Shown: positions 1 to 9,557, counted from the first letter of the stretch. The stretch is DNA of 38,899 bases from Dehalococcoidia bacterium (GCA_019694855.1 JAIBBD010000015.1:1-38899); one strand, 5' to 3'. Made by a program: numbers and translations. The notes: generated from the letters alone by a model not told the origin.

Positions 1-624
1 CACGTCGCCATCGACATGCTTGGCCCGCTCGGCCCCTTCGCCAACAACGCCTACATCGTCAGCCCGCTCGACGGCGCCGGCCCGGTCGTCGTCGTCGACG
101 CCCCCGAAGGCGCCGAGGAGATCGTGCACGCCCTCGGCGACTCACGCGTCGGCCACATCCTCGTCACCCACTCCCACGCCGACCACTGGAACGGCTTCGA
201 CGTCCTCCGCGCCCACACAGACGCCCCCGTCTACGCCAGCGAGGACGAGACCGACCTCGACGCCACCCGCAGCGTCATCCCCCTCTCCGACCACTCCGAG
301 GTGCGCGTCGGCCACACGACCATCCGCGTCATCCACACCCCCGGGCACACCCCCGGCTCCATCTGCCTCCTCGTCGGCCACGCCCTTCTCACCGGAGATA
401 CCCTCTTCCCCGGTGGCCCCGGCCACTCCCGCACCAACGAAGCCCTGCAGCAGGAAATCCACTCCATCACCTCGAAGCTGTTCGAGTTGCCGGACGACAC
501 GCTCGTGCTGCCAGGCCACGGCGGCGGCACCACCATCGGCGTCGCAAGGGCGGAGTACGAAGTCTTCGCCTCGAAGCCGCACCCCGCCGACCTGCACGGC
601 GACGTGCTCTGGCTTGAGACGTAG
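1..624 (+). CDS. MBL-fold metallo-hydrolase (glyoxalase II-like), 5' end outside window
   Basis: The frame is open from the left edge, and the first ATG at 16 follows in-frame codons His-Val-Ala-Ile-Asp, so the true start probably lies upstream. Counting from that ATG, the metal-binding signature THSHADH is at residues 51-57. The other metallo-beta-lactamase landmarks are HTPGHTPGS (His111), TGDTLF (Asp128) and PGHG (His168). These residues form the dinuclear metal site of glyoxalase II and related hydrolases that cleave thioesters or similar bonds in the cytoplasm. At about 205 visible residues it is nearly full length for the short subfamily. The substrate cannot be assigned; hydroxyacylglutathione hydrolase is only one possibility. 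A TIR-domain gene starts 3 nt after the stop, so the two could share a transcript, but their base composition differs sharply. Confidence 0.9.
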   Translation, partial: HVAIDMLGPLGPFANNAYIVSPLDGAGPVVVVDAPEGAEEIVHALGDSRVGHILVTHSHADHWNGFDVLRAHTDAPVYASEDETDLDATRSVIPLSDHSEVRVGHTTIRVIHTPGHTPGSICLLVGHALLTGDTLFPGGPGHSRTNEALQQEIHSITSKLFELPDDTLVLPGHGGGTTIGVARAEYEVFASKPHPADLHGDVLWLET

Positions 625-627
625 CGG

Positions 628-1773
628 ATGCCACCAGACGGTAACGCGGCCGCCTCAGTGACGAGTGAGGGTGCGTTGGCGGCGCCCGAATACGACGTCT
701 TCATCTGTCATGCCTCCGAGGATAAGGAACCGTTCGTCCGTGATCTCAGATCTGCGCTCGAAGCCGACGGGGTAAAAGTCTGGATCGACGAAGTCGAGCT
801 GGTTCTAGGTTCCCGCCTACGTGAGACGATCGACAAAGGACTTGGCCGTTCGCGATTCGGCGTCGTAGTACTTAGCCACCACTTCTTCTTGAAGCGCTGG
901 CCTCAGCAGGAACTCGACGGCCTTCTATCTCTGGAAGCCGCAGACGGCCGTACCCGGGTACTCCCCATCTGGCACGACGTTTCGCAAACCGATGTAGCTC
1001 GATACTCGCCAGTCCTCGCTGACCGGGTGGCTGTGGAGTCAGCCCGAGGTCTGACAGATGTCGTGGCGGAGATTCTCAGAGCCCTGGCCATCGCACGGAA
1101 GGCCTCAGCAGAGACGCCCAACACTCGAACTGCATACGGGAAGCTTAAGAAGCTTCATGCCGGGCCGCAGGTGAATTACTTCCTCGAAGTGCTTGGTAAC
1201 GAACGCTTCCGCACGCCCTACCAGTCGCACCCGAGCGAGCCGTTCCTCGAATACGTGTGGGTGGATCCTCAATTCTACGTTCAGGCGGCGGTGAACAGTT
1301 TCGGCAGCGTACTCCTATTTACCGTCACCTCCCGGAGTCTCACCTTCACCCCCGTGTTCGAGATGGTGCCTGAGCCGTCGACCCCGTCGCGATCAATTCG
1401 ACTCTGTCAGGATTCCTTTGAAGCTCTTGATCCCGAACCGCCCAGACGCGGCGCGTTCTTTGCCAGCATGGGCGCTCGCCTATTCGGCTACTGGGAAGCC
1501 CGTTACTACGGCAACCCCGGCAACTACCAGACCTTCATTTTGGGGGTGAACCAGGCCGGCGCCTTAACGGAGGATGACGTCTCAAACCCGTTCGGCCCTC
1601 AACTACTTGTCCTGCAGAACCCGGAGACGGATGAATCAGCGGCTCGCGAGGCGCTCCAAACTGTCAGGCGGCACATGCCGAACACGTTCGGCGCAACGGC
1701 GCCATACATCACTTTGGATCGCATCCACACGCCCATCGGCGTCACGTTCGATCAGGTGCGAACGGCGAGGTGA
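628..1773 (+). CDS. TIR-domain protein with uncharacterised C-terminal domain
   Basis: Residues about 22-155 form a bacterial TIR domain: YDVFICHASEDK at the first strand, VWIDEVEL, then RFGVVVLS and KRWPQQELDGLL, where Glu95 sits at the position of the catalytic glutamate of NADase-type TIRs. TIR domains of this type cleave NAD+ or make ADP-ribose signals, often in anti-phage defence; this role is inferred. Residues about 175-381 form a second, mixed alpha/beta region (VNYFLEVLGNERF, LEYVWVDPQFYVQAAV, LLFTVTSRS) that I cannot assign with confidence. It may belong to the family called ETEC_3214, but that is from memory only. No signal peptide or membrane segment is seen. Codon third positions are visibly less GC-rich than in neighbouring genes, a sign of horizontal acquisition. 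The ATG at 628 has no clear Shine-Dalgarno; GTG 658 or TTG 676 are alternative starts. Confidence 0.88.
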   Translation: MPPDGNAAASVTSEGALAAPEYDVFICHASEDKEPFVRDLRSALEADGVKVWIDEVELVLGSRLRETIDKGLGRSRFGVVVLSHHFFLKRWPQQELDGLLSLEAADGRTRVLPIWHDVSQTDVARYSPVLADRVAVESARGLTDVVAEILRALAIARKASAETPNTRTAYGKLKKLHAGPQVNYFLEVLGNERFRTPYQSHPSEPFLEYVWVDPQFYVQAAVNSFGSVLLFTVTSRSLTFTPVFEMVPEPSTPSRSIRLCQDSFEALDPEPPRRGAFFASMGARLFGYWEARYYGNPGNYQTFILGVNQAGALTEDDVSNPFGPQLLVLQNPETDESAAREALQTVRRHMPNTFGATAPYITLDRIHTPIGVTFDQVRTAR

Positions 1774-1827
1774 ACGCACGCGGTTGACGGCGGAGGACCG
1801 GCGTCGTCGCACCTCGAGCGTCGTCTC

Positions 1828-1952
1828 GCAGGCGAAGCCTGCCGCGTTCAGGGGGTCAAGGGGGCGAAGCCACCTTTGGGGTGGGTGGGCGGGCCTCCGA
1901 AAAAATACAGCCGGCCGCGAAGCGGCCGTCCACCGGCCGGCGCAGCCGGCCG
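1828..1952. repeat. cluster of four triloop hairpins
   Basis: Four short inverted repeats, each with a three-base loop, follow each other between the convergent TIR and glutamate dehydrogenase genes. They are GCAGGC-GAA-GCCTGC (1828-1842), an 8-bp stem with one mismatch and a GAA loop (1858-1876), CGGCCGC-GAA-GCGGCCG (1912-1928) and CGGCCGGC-GCA-GCCGGCCG (1934-1952). They may act as a bidirectional terminator or belong to a palindromic repeat element. No T-run typical of intrinsic terminators is present. Confidence 0.6.
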
Positions 1953-2026
1953 CCCTCCGACCCGGCCCCGGGTTCGCACCCGCGAGCGGCATCGCCACGA
2001 AAAACCCGGGCCCGCCGACCCACCGC
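1878..2026. repeat. 18-bp imperfect inverted repeat pair
   Basis: The arm at 1878-1895 (GGGGTGGGTGGGCGGGCC) is the reverse complement of 2009-2026 at 16 of 18 positions. The 113 bp between the arms hold two of the triloop hairpins and two short A-runs. Terminal inverted repeats around a short non-coding segment resemble a miniature inverted-repeat element, but no flanking target duplication was recognised. The remainder of the 1774-2048 intergenic stretch shows nothing else. Confidence 0.5.
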
Positions 2027-2048
2027 CCGTCGAGATGACCCGGCCGCG

Positions 2049-3293
2049 CTACGGAAAGATCCCGCGCAGCGTCGTCGCCTCCAGCACCCGCTCCACCCCG
2101 ATCCACTGCGCCGCCTCGCGCATCGAACAGCCGCTCTCGCCCAGGCACCGGCTCCACACCGCGTGGTACGCCGCCACCATCAGCCGCCGCAGCTCCTCGT
2201 TCACCTGCTCCTCGCGCCAGTGCAGGTACTGCCGCGCCTGCACCCACTCGAAGTACGACACCGTCACACCGCCCGCGTTCGCCAGCACATCCGGGATCAC
2301 CGGGATGTTGCGACGCCGCATGATCTCGTCCGCCTCCGGCGTCAGCGGCCCGTTCGCTCCCTCGATGATCAACGGCGCGCGCACCCGCTCCGCGTTCGCC
2401 TCCGTCACCACGTGCTCCATCGACGCCGGCACCAGCACGTCGACCGGCGCCTCCAGCACCTCCGAGGGCGCAATCCGCTGCCCAACGCCGTCCCAGTCCG
2501 CCAGCACGTGCCCCGCCTCGATGAACGCAAACGCCGAGGACGCGTCGACGCCCTCGGGGTGGTAGATGCCCGTGTCCTTGTCGCAGATGTACTGCACGCG
2601 CGCGCCCGCCTGGTGCAGCAGCCGAGCCGCGACACCGCCCACATTCCCGAACCCGTGCACCGCCACCGACTTGCCTCGGACGCCGCCCGAGTCGCGCAGG
2701 TGCTCGTCGAGTACGTAGAGGATGCCGCGCCCCGTCGCCTCGTAGCGCCCCTCGGAGCCTCCGACCGCAATCGGCTTCCCGGTCACGACCGACGGGATCG
2801 TGTAGCCACGACCCATCGAGTACGTGTCCATCATCCACGCCATGATCTGCGCGTTCGTGCCCATGTCCGGCGCCGGAATGTCCTGGTCCGGCCCGATGAT
2901 CGGCGTGATCTCCGCCGTGAACCGTCGCGTCAGGTTCTGCAGCTCCGCCGCGCTGATCGACTTCGGGTCAACGACCACGCCGCCCTTCGCGCCGCCGAAG
3001 GGGATGCCCACGACCGCGCACTTCCACGTCATCCACATCGCGAGGGCCTTCACCTCGTCGAGGGAGACATCTGGGCTGTAGCGGATCCCGCCCTTCGTGG
3101 GGCCTCGCGCCCCGTTGTGCAGCACCCGGTAGCCCTGGAACACCCGGAACCCGCCGTCGTCCATCTCGACGGGGAACTCCGTCTGGAACACCGTCTTGAA
3201 CGCCGTCAGCAGATCACGCTGACTGTCGCCCAGCGCGAGCCGGTCCGCCGCCGCGTGGAACTGCGTCAGCGCGCTATCGAGAGCCGAGGCCAT
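2049..3293 (-). CDS. gdhA: Glu/Leu/Phe/Val dehydrogenase, probably NAD-type glutamate dehydrogenase
   Basis: This cytoplasmic enzyme interconverts glutamate and 2-oxoglutarate plus ammonia, linking carbon and nitrogen metabolism. The 414-residue protein has the usual length of the hexameric bacterial type. Visible landmarks are the substrate-site lysines in GPTKGGIR (Lys67) and TWKCAV (Lys91), the catalytic lysine in PFGGAKGGV (Lys103), and the Rossmann loop HGFGNVGG (residues about 213-220). The second strand of that Rossmann fold ends at Asp238 (ICDKD), which fits NAD rather than NADP. The C-terminal block NIPVIPDVLANAGGVTVSYFEW is typical of the family. The ATG at 3293 begins a normal N-terminal helical segment. 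The gene converges with the TIR gene and is transcribed away from the TfoX-like gene. A branched-chain amino-acid dehydrogenase is a less likely alternative. Confidence 0.93.
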   Translation of the reverse strand: MASALDSALTQFHAAADRLALGDSQRDLLTAFKTVFQTEFPVEMDDGGFRVFQGYRVLHNGARGPTKGGIRYSPDVSLDEVKALAMWMTWKCAVVGIPFGGAKGGVVVDPKSISAAELQNLTRRFTAEITPIIGPDQDIPAPDMGTNAQIMAWMMDTYSMGRGYTIPSVVTGKPIAVGGSEGRYEATGRGILYVLDEHLRDSGGVRGKSVAVHGFGNVGGVAARLLHQAGARVQYICDKDTGIYHPEGVDASSAFAFIEAGHVLADWDGVGQRIAPSEVLEAPVDVLVPASMEHVVTEANAERVRAPLIIEGANGPLTPEADEIMRRRNIPVIPDVLANAGGVTVSYFEWVQARQYLHWREEQVNEELRRLMVAAYHAVWSRCLGESGCSMREAAQWIGVERVLEATTLRGIFP

Positions 3294-3479
3294 CGCGTCA
3301 CTCCCCCCGAGGCACGACGGCCCGCGCCCTCAGGCGCGTTCGAGCGCCTGCGCGGCCGCCTGCACGAATTGTCGAGCCTCCCGCAGCGCAACGTCACGCC
3401 CGCTCGGCCCGCATCCTCCCTCGTCAGCCTTGCCCGCTCCTCGGTACGATGCCCGCGCATCGCTCCGAGGAGACCCGCC

Positions 3480-3809
3480 ATGCCCTACAACCAGAAGCTC
3501 GCCGAGCGTGTCCGCGCCCTCCTCGCCGACGAACCCGACCTCGTCGAAAAGAAGATGTTCGGCGGCGTCTGCTTCATGCTCGCCGGGAACATGTGCGTCG
3601 GGGTGAACCGCGACGACCTCATGGTCCGTGTCGCCCTCGAGGATGCTCCGGCCGTGAGCACGCGCCCCCACGTCCGCCCGATGGACATCACGGGCCGCCC
3701 CGCCCGGAACTTCTTCTTCGTCGGCCCCGAAGCCACGAATACCGCGCGCGGCCTTGCCGCCTGGGTCAACCGCGGTCGCGCCTTCGCCCGCTCCCTCCCG
3801 CCGAAGTAG
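3480..3809 (+). CDS. TfoX/Sxy N-terminal-domain family protein
   Basis: The 109-residue protein starts MPYNQKLAERVRALLADEPDLVEKKMFGGVCFMLAGNMC in outline and continues through a MVRV strand to RPARNFFFVGPEA. This is the hallmark pattern of stand-alone TfoX N-terminal-domain proteins (a KKMFGG turn followed by strands). The Sxy/TfoX name comes from a competence regulator in gamma-proteobacteria, but most short single-domain members like this one have no known function. The start is supported by CGAGGAG a few bases upstream of the ATG. The opposite-strand glutamate dehydrogenase gene starts 187 bp away. A broken second copy of the 5' end lies immediately downstream. Confidence 0.87.
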   Translation: MPYNQKLAERVRALLADEPDLVEKKMFGGVCFMLAGNMCVGVNRDDLMVRVALEDAPAVSTRPHVRPMDITGRPARNFFFVGPEATNTARGLAAWVNRGRAFARSLPPK

Positions 3810-3837
3810 CAACCCTCCTTCGAGGAGCCCCACCAGG

Positions 3838-3927
3838 TCCCACAACGAGCAACTCGCCGAGCGTGTCCGCGCCCTCCTCGATGGCGAGGCGGCCCACCCT
3901 CATCCGAGGCCCATCGCGATCTGGTAG
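3838..3927 (+). pseudogene. remnant of a second TfoX-like gene
   Basis: Reading from 3838, the frame encodes SHNEQLAERVRALLDGE, which mirrors the start of the intact neighbour (PYNQKLAERVRALLADE). A 28-nt segment (3853-3880) is identical to 3498-3525 of the intact gene. The frame then loses similarity and stops at 3925-3927. It has no start codon at the corresponding place, so it looks like a degraded tandem duplication. Confidence 0.65.
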
Positions 3928-3965
3928 GCTCCCGCGGCAACCACGTCACCGCGAGGAGGAACCCC

Positions 3966-4637
3966 ATGCCCGGCACCCCCGTCGACTTCGAGCACAACGG
4001 TATCCGCGTCAGCGGCTACCTCGCCCGACCCGAGGGCACACCCCGAGGCGGCATGATCGTGATCCAGGAGTGGTGGGGCCTGAACGACGACATCAAAGGC
4101 ATCGCCGACCGCTACGCCGCCGAGGGCTACCTCGCCCTGGCGCCCGACATGTACCACGGCGTCGTCACCGACGAGCCCGACGAGGCGCGCAAGCTCGTCA
4201 TGGCCCTCGAGCGCGACGAGGCGGCGAAGGAGATCGACGCGGCGGTCGCTTGGCTGAAGGCCACGCAGGGCGTCGCGAAGGTCGGGTGCGTCGGCTTCTG
4301 CATGGGTGGCGGCCTCACCCTCGCCACCGCCCTGCGGCCGAATTCCGGCATCGACGCAGCACACGTCTACTACGGCGGCGGCATGCCCGACGACGCGACG
4401 CTGGCCACCATCCGGGTCCCCGTCATGGGTTCCTATGGCGCGGACGACGCCGGCATCCCCGCAGACCGCGTGGACGCCCTCCGCAACGCCCTCGCCTCGA
4501 GCGGCGTCGACCACGACATCAAGCTCTACGAGGCGACCGGCCACAGCTTCTTCAATAGCGGCCACTCGCTTCACCCCCAGTCGGCCGCCGACTCGTGGGA
4601 GCGCTCGAAGGCCTGGTTCGCGAAGCATCTCGCGTGA
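3966..4637 (+). CDS. dienelactone hydrolase family protein
   Basis: This is a cytoplasmic alpha/beta-hydrolase of the carboxymethylenebutenolidase family, which hydrolyses dienelactones in chloroaromatic breakdown. Many homologues in organisms without that pathway act as general esterases. The catalytic Cys is in GFCMGGG (Cys112), the partner Glu in VIQEWWGL (Glu35), the Asp in YGADD (Asp160 or 161) and the His in ATGHSFF (His193). The 223-residue length is close to the 230-240 typical of the family. The start is backed by GAGGAGGA just upstream of the ATG. A TfoX-like remnant lies directly upstream and an ABC transporter operon follows after 133 bp. The true substrate is unknown. Confidence 0.92.
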   Translation: MPGTPVDFEHNGIRVSGYLARPEGTPRGGMIVIQEWWGLNDDIKGIADRYAAEGYLALAPDMYHGVVTDEPDEARKLVMALERDEAAKEIDAAVAWLKATQGVAKVGCVGFCMGGGLTLATALRPNSGIDAAHVYYGGGMPDDATLATIRVPVMGSYGADDAGIPADRVDALRNALASSGVDHDIKLYEATGHSFFNSGHSLHPQSAADSWERSKAWFAKHLA

Positions 4638-4770
4638 CGCCGACGCAGCCCGGGCGGCGAGGCGAGGCGTCCGGTCGACACCGAACGACCGGCCCGGGCG
4701 ATGACCTTCGCCCCTGTACGAGGCGGCTCCAGGCGCCGATCGTGTGCGGCACGGCTGGAGGGACGGCAGC

Positions 4771-5505
4771 ATGACCGAGGACTCCATGGCAGCCAGTGCC
4801 GGCCAACCCATCGCCGCTCGGCCGCCGCTGATCTCGCTCGTCGGCGTCCACAAGACCTATCGCACCGGCCGCCTCGAATACCCCGCCGTCCGAGGCGTCG
4901 ACCTCACGATCCAGCAGGGCGAGATGGTCTCCATCGTCGGTCCCTCCGGCAGCGGCAAGTCGACCATCCTCAACCTGGTCACCGGCATCGACCACCCGAC
5001 GGCGGGCGAGGTGCACGTCGACGGTCAGCGCATCGACCAGCTGAGCGAGGAGGAACTCGCGCGCTGGCGGGGGCGGCGCGTTGGCATCGTCTTCCAGTTC
5101 TTTCAGCTCCTGCCCACCCTCACCGCCCTCGAGAACGCCGAGCTGCCGATGGACTTCGCCCGCCTCTGGAACGGCCGGGAGCGCACCGCGAGAGCGACGC
5201 ATCACCTCGACCTCGTCGGCCTGGGCGACAAGCTGCACCACCTCCCGGGCGAGCTATCGGGCGGCGAGCAGCAGCGCGTCGCCATCGCGCGCGCCCTCGC
5301 CTGCGACCCCGTGCTGCTCGTCGGCGACGAGCCGACAGGCAACCTCGACACCGAGACCGCCGCGCGCATGTTCGATCTCCTCGCCGGACTGAACGAAGGC
5401 GGCATGACCGTCGTCTACGTGACCCACGACGCCCACCTCGCCTCGCGCGCGCCGCGTTCGATCGTGATCCGCGACGGCCGGATCGACGACGATCGCACCT
5501 CATGA
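4771..5505 (+). CDS. ABC transporter ATP-binding protein (LolD/MacB-type)
   Basis: This is the ATPase subunit of an FtsX-type ABC system. Numbered from ATG 4771, Walker [10 protein letters not shown] is at 57-65, the Q-loop Gln at 109, the signature LSGGEQQR at 162-169, Walker B LLVGDE followed by PTGNLD at 182-193, and the switch His in VTHD at 219. The LSGGEQQR and DEPTGNLD combination is characteristic of the LolD/MacB/FtsE subfamily. The ATG at 4771 is preferred because GGAGGGA precedes it at normal spacing; an upstream GTG at 4744 is possible but less supported. The stop codon overlaps the start of the permease gene (ATGA), so the two subunits are translationally coupled. Confidence 0.95.
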   Translation: MTEDSMAASAGQPIAARPPLISLVGVHKTYRTGRLEYPAVRGVDLTIQQGEMVSIVGPSGSGKSTILNLVTGIDHPTAGEVHVDGQRIDQLSEEELARWRGRRVGIVFQFFQLLPTLTALENAELPMDFARLWNGRERTARATHHLDLVGLGDKLHHLPGELSGGEQQRVAIARALACDPVLLVGDEPTGNLDTETAARMFDLLAGLNEGGMTVVYVTHDAHLASRAPRSIVIRDGRIDDDRTS

Positions 5506-7856
5506 GCGCCCTCACCCGGAAGTCATGGAAAGACGTCCGGCGTCGCTGGGCGCGCTCGCTCTTCACCATCGCCACGATCGCGGTGGCGGTCGCCGGCCTC
5601 TCGCTGTTCTCGCTGATGCACCTGCTGAACGAGGCGATGGATAGGCGCGTCGTCGATGACCGCCTGCACGACGTCCAGGTCTACGTCCAGGACGCCAGCC
5701 TCAGCCCCGCCGAACTCGACCAGCTGGCGGCCCTTCCCGGCGTCATCGCGCTCGATGCCCGCACCGCCTACGTCACCCGCTTGCGCGAGGGCGACCGCCG
5801 CGTCGACACGCTCCTCGTCGGCGTGCCCGACTTCGCGGCGCAAAACGTCGATGTCGTCCACCTCGAGTCCGGCTCTCTGCCCGGAGCATCCGAGGCGCTG
5901 ACCGACACCCAGAACGCCCGCAGCGGGCGGTTTAAGGGCGGCGCCGGCACCAGCATCCAGGTCGAGGACGACGCCGGTCGGCTGCGCGAGGTCACGATCT
6001 CGGGCGCCGGGAACACGCTCGAGTACACGGTAATCGCCACCGAGGACCGCGCGGTGCTCTACGCGCCCCAGCGGCTCGTCAACGAGATCGCCGGCGCCTC
6101 GGGCGTGAACCGCCTCGACTTCCGCCTCGCCGATCCGGCACAGGCACAGGCCGCGCTCGCCGCGATCCAGGGCTGGTTCGCGGCCCACAAGCCCGGCGCC
6201 GAGTTCACCGACCTGCCCGACGTCCGGAGCGTCGGCACCTGGCCCGGCAAGGAGAACTCCGAGAACTTCGCGACGCTGTTCTATGTCGGCGGCATCCTCG
6301 CGCTGCTCTCCGCGACCGCACTCGTCTCCAACACGGTCACCACGATGGTCGCCGAGCAGCGTCGCGAGATCGCGGTGATGAAGGCGATCGGCGGCAGCCG
6401 GCGGCAGATCGGCCTGTCGTTGTTCCGGACGGTCTGGATCCTCGCGGCGATCGGTACCGTCATCGGGGTCCTGCTGGGCATCCCGTTCAGCAGCTTCCTC
6501 GCGAGTTTCGTCGGCAAGCAATTCCTGGGCGTGCAGACGCAGTGGGGCTACTCGCTGCCCGTCGTCATCTTCAGCATCGTCGTCGGCTTGCTCGGCCCCA
6601 CGCTCGCCGCCATCCCCGGCCTCCTCCACGCGACGAGGATCACCGTCCGCGAGGGCTTCGAGGGCGCCCTCACCGCCTCGCAGCGCTCAGCCGCCGACCG
6701 CCTGCTGCAGCGGGTCCCGCTCCCGCGCACGGCGCAGGTGGGCCTCCGCAACATCACGCGCCGCAAGGTGAGGACGGTCGGCACCACATTGCAGGTGGGG
6801 CTGGCCGTCGGCGTCGCACTCGGCTTCCTCGCGCTGGGCCAGACCGTGGGCGCCGTGACGGCGCGCACGTGGGACGTGATGCACTGGGACGTCATCGTCA
6901 GCCAGCGCTCCACGGTCGCGCTCGATGAGCGCGCGGTCTCGCTCATCCGTGGCGTCGAGGGCGCGCAGGGCGGCCATCCCGTCCTCTATAACACCGTCGA
7001 GATCGCCGGCACCCGCTACGAGGCGTGGGGCCTCCCCGTCGACACTGCGCTGTACGAACCGGACATCGTCTCGGGCCGCTGGTTCGATTCCACCGACGCG
7101 ACCGCGCCGAGCGTCGTCCTCGGCCGCGCGATCGCCGCTAAGGTCGGCCTCCACGTGGGCGACACCGTCGATGTCGGTACCGCCTCGGGCGTCGTCCCCC
7201 TGCAGGTCGTCGGCCTCGACGGACGGTTGATCAACAACAGTACGAGCGTCTTCATTCCGCTCGCCGAGTTCCAGCGCCTCCTCGGCCGCGACGACACCAA
7301 CGCCTACTGGCTCGTGTCCGCCAGCAGGGAGAACCCGGCAATCGACCGCCTCGCGGCCAGCGCCGAGGACACACTCGCTTCCGGCGGCTATCCCGCGGAC
7401 ACCGAGATCCGCTACGTCGAGAAGGACGCGAACCTCGCGTCCAACCGCATCCTCGTGAGCGTCCTCGCCGTCATGGGCATCCCGATCGTCGCGATCGGCC
7501 TGATCGGCCTCGTGAACATGATGACGATGAACGTCCTCGAGCGCGGGCGGGAGATCGGCATCCTCCGCTGCATCGGCGCCCGCGGCAGGGACATTCTGCG
7601 CATCTTTCAGACCGAGGCGCTCTCGGTCGCCCTCCTCGGCTGGGTGCTCTCCATCCCCGCCGGATGGCTGATCGGCTGGTCGCTCGTGCGCGTCATCGCC
7701 ACGATGTTCAAGTTTGGCTCCATCCCCTACTCATTCCCGCTCTGGTACCCCGTGCTCGCGCTCCCCGCGACGTTGTTCCTCGCCTACCTCGTCGTGATCG
7801 CACCTGTGCGCCGAGCCGCGCGCGTCCGCCCCGGCGACGCCCTGCGCTACGAGTAG
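5502..7856 (+). CDS. FtsX-like ABC transporter permease
   Basis: The 784-residue membrane protein has the duplicated arrangement of large FtsX-type permeases. An N-terminal membrane segment (about 18-40) is followed by a long extracytoplasmic domain and a first FtsX domain (about 250-395), containing VAEQRREIAVMKAIGGSRRQI. A second half repeats this from about residue 425, ending in a second FtsX domain (about 645-784) with LERGREIGILRCIGARGRDIL. Such permeases work with LolD/MacB-like ATPases in lipoprotein, lipid or peptide export or in cell-envelope signalling; the cargo here is unknown. The start overlaps the ATPase stop by 4 nt. A hairpin terminator lies 32 nt after the stop. Confidence 0.94.
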   Translation: MSALTRKSWKDVRRRWARSLFTIATIAVAVAGLSLFSLMHLLNEAMDRRVVDDRLHDVQVYVQDASLSPAELDQLAALPGVIALDARTAYVTRLREGDRRVDTLLVGVPDFAAQNVDVVHLESGSLPGASEALTDTQNARSGRFKGGAGTSIQVEDDAGRLREVTISGAGNTLEYTVIATEDRAVLYAPQRLVNEIAGASGVNRLDFRLADPAQAQAALAAIQGWFAAHKPGAEFTDLPDVRSVGTWPGKENSENFATLFYVGGILALLSATALVSNTVTTMVAEQRREIAVMKAIGGSRRQIGLSLFRTVWILAAIGTVIGVLLGIPFSSFLASFVGKQFLGVQTQWGYSLPVVIFSIVVGLLGPTLAAIPGLLHATRITVREGFEGALTASQRSAADRLLQRVPLPRTAQVGLRNITRRKVRTVGTTLQVGLAVGVALGFLALGQTVGAVTARTWDVMHWDVIVSQRSTVALDERAVSLIRGVEGAQGGHPVLYNTVEIAGTRYEAWGLPVDTALYEPDIVSGRWFDSTDATAPSVVLGRAIAAKVGLHVGDTVDVGTASGVVPLQVVGLDGRLINNSTSVFIPLAEFQRLLGRDDTNAYWLVSASRENPAIDRLAASAEDTLASGGYPADTEIRYVEKDANLASNRILVSVLAVMGIPIVAIGLIGLVNMMTMNVLERGREIGILRCIGARGRDILRIFQTEALSVALLGWVLSIPAGWLIGWSLVRVIATMFKFGSIPYSFPLWYPVLALPATLFLAYLVVIAPVRRAARVRPGDALRYE

Positions 7857-7888
7857 CCGCCCCCCTGGTCGCCGCGCCGGGCAACGAG

Positions 7889-7915
7889 CGAGCCCCGGCT
7901 CAGCGCCGGGGCTCG
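7889..7915. terminator. hairpin terminator, convergent genes
   Basis: A perfect 11-bp stem (CGAGCCCCGGC / GCCGGGGCTCG) encloses a TCAGC loop between the ABC permease and the oppositely oriented acyl-CoA dehydrogenase. Its core and loop nearly match the hairpin after rpoC. No long T-run follows. Confidence 0.7.
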
Positions 7916-7940
7916 GTATTCGCTGCATCGCCTGCGGGCG

Positions 7941-9155
<1,215 letters not shown>

Positions 9156-9263
9156 CGACGCCTCCCTTGGTGCGAGCGTCACGATACACCAGCCGCCGAG
9201 GAATGACCGGAAGCGCCGCAATGGCATCTTGCGATATCCGCCCGGCGTCGCCAGACTGCCGTT

Positions 9264-9491
9264 GTGGACCGGTATCGAGAGCGACCCCCGCGACGCCTCA
9301 GCAGACGGGCGGTGGTTCTCCTCGTCCTCTGGGGCCTGTTCCTGGCGCTGGTCGCGTACTCCTTTGTCTTCTGGCGCTCAGGGTGGCCCGGGGTGCTGAT
9401 TATGACAGTCGTCCTCGCCGTAACGCTCCCGACGAACGCCTGGTGGATCCGGAGACGAGTGCGACAGATCCGATCGTCACCGGACGGCTGA
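9264..9491 (+). CDS. small membrane protein, unknown function
   Basis: The 75-residue frame begins with GTG and has a basic N-terminus (RYRERPPRRLSRR). Two hydrophobic segments follow (about 16-35 and 42-58), then a basic tail RRRVRQIRSS. This fits a two-pass inner-membrane protein with both ends in the cytoplasm. No Shine-Dalgarno is evident before the GTG, so the start is uncertain. It lies between the divergent acyl-CoA dehydrogenase and the convergent rpoC, with the shared hairpin at 9529-9557 behind it. I do not recognise a family. Confidence 0.55.
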   Translation: MDRYRERPPRRLSRRAVVLLVLWGLFLALVAYSFVFWRSGWPGVLIMTVVLAVTLPTNAWWIRRRVRQIRSSPDG

Positions 9492-9528
9492 CGCCCGGCC
9501 CACCGACCCAACCCCACCAACCCCACAA

Positions 9529-9557
9529 CGAAGCCCCGGCTCATCGCCGGGGCTTCG
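9529..9557 (-). terminator. hairpin terminator of rpoBC
   Basis: A perfect 12-bp stem (CGAAGCCCCGGC / GCCGGGGCTTCG) with a TCATC loop (GATGA when read in the rpoC direction) lies 26 nt beyond the rpoC stop. The T-rich trace TTGT follows in the rpoC direction. It can also serve the small membrane-protein gene on the other strand. Confidence 0.7.

Noticed and set aside
1-1773. Treating the MBL hydrolase and TIR gene as a two-gene defence system
   Set aside because: They are only 3 nt apart, but the MBL gene has the host composition and an ordinary enzyme pattern, so the pairing may be incidental.
1881-3809. Long plus-strand frame across glutamate dehydrogenase into the TfoX-like gene
   Set aside because: Only its last 109 codons are real coding sequence; the rest is antisense to glutamate dehydrogenase.
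5523-6629. Open frame antisense to the FtsX-like permease
   Set aside because: It is Asp/Glu/Gly/Arg-rich without domains, and the sense strand encodes a clear two-domain permease.
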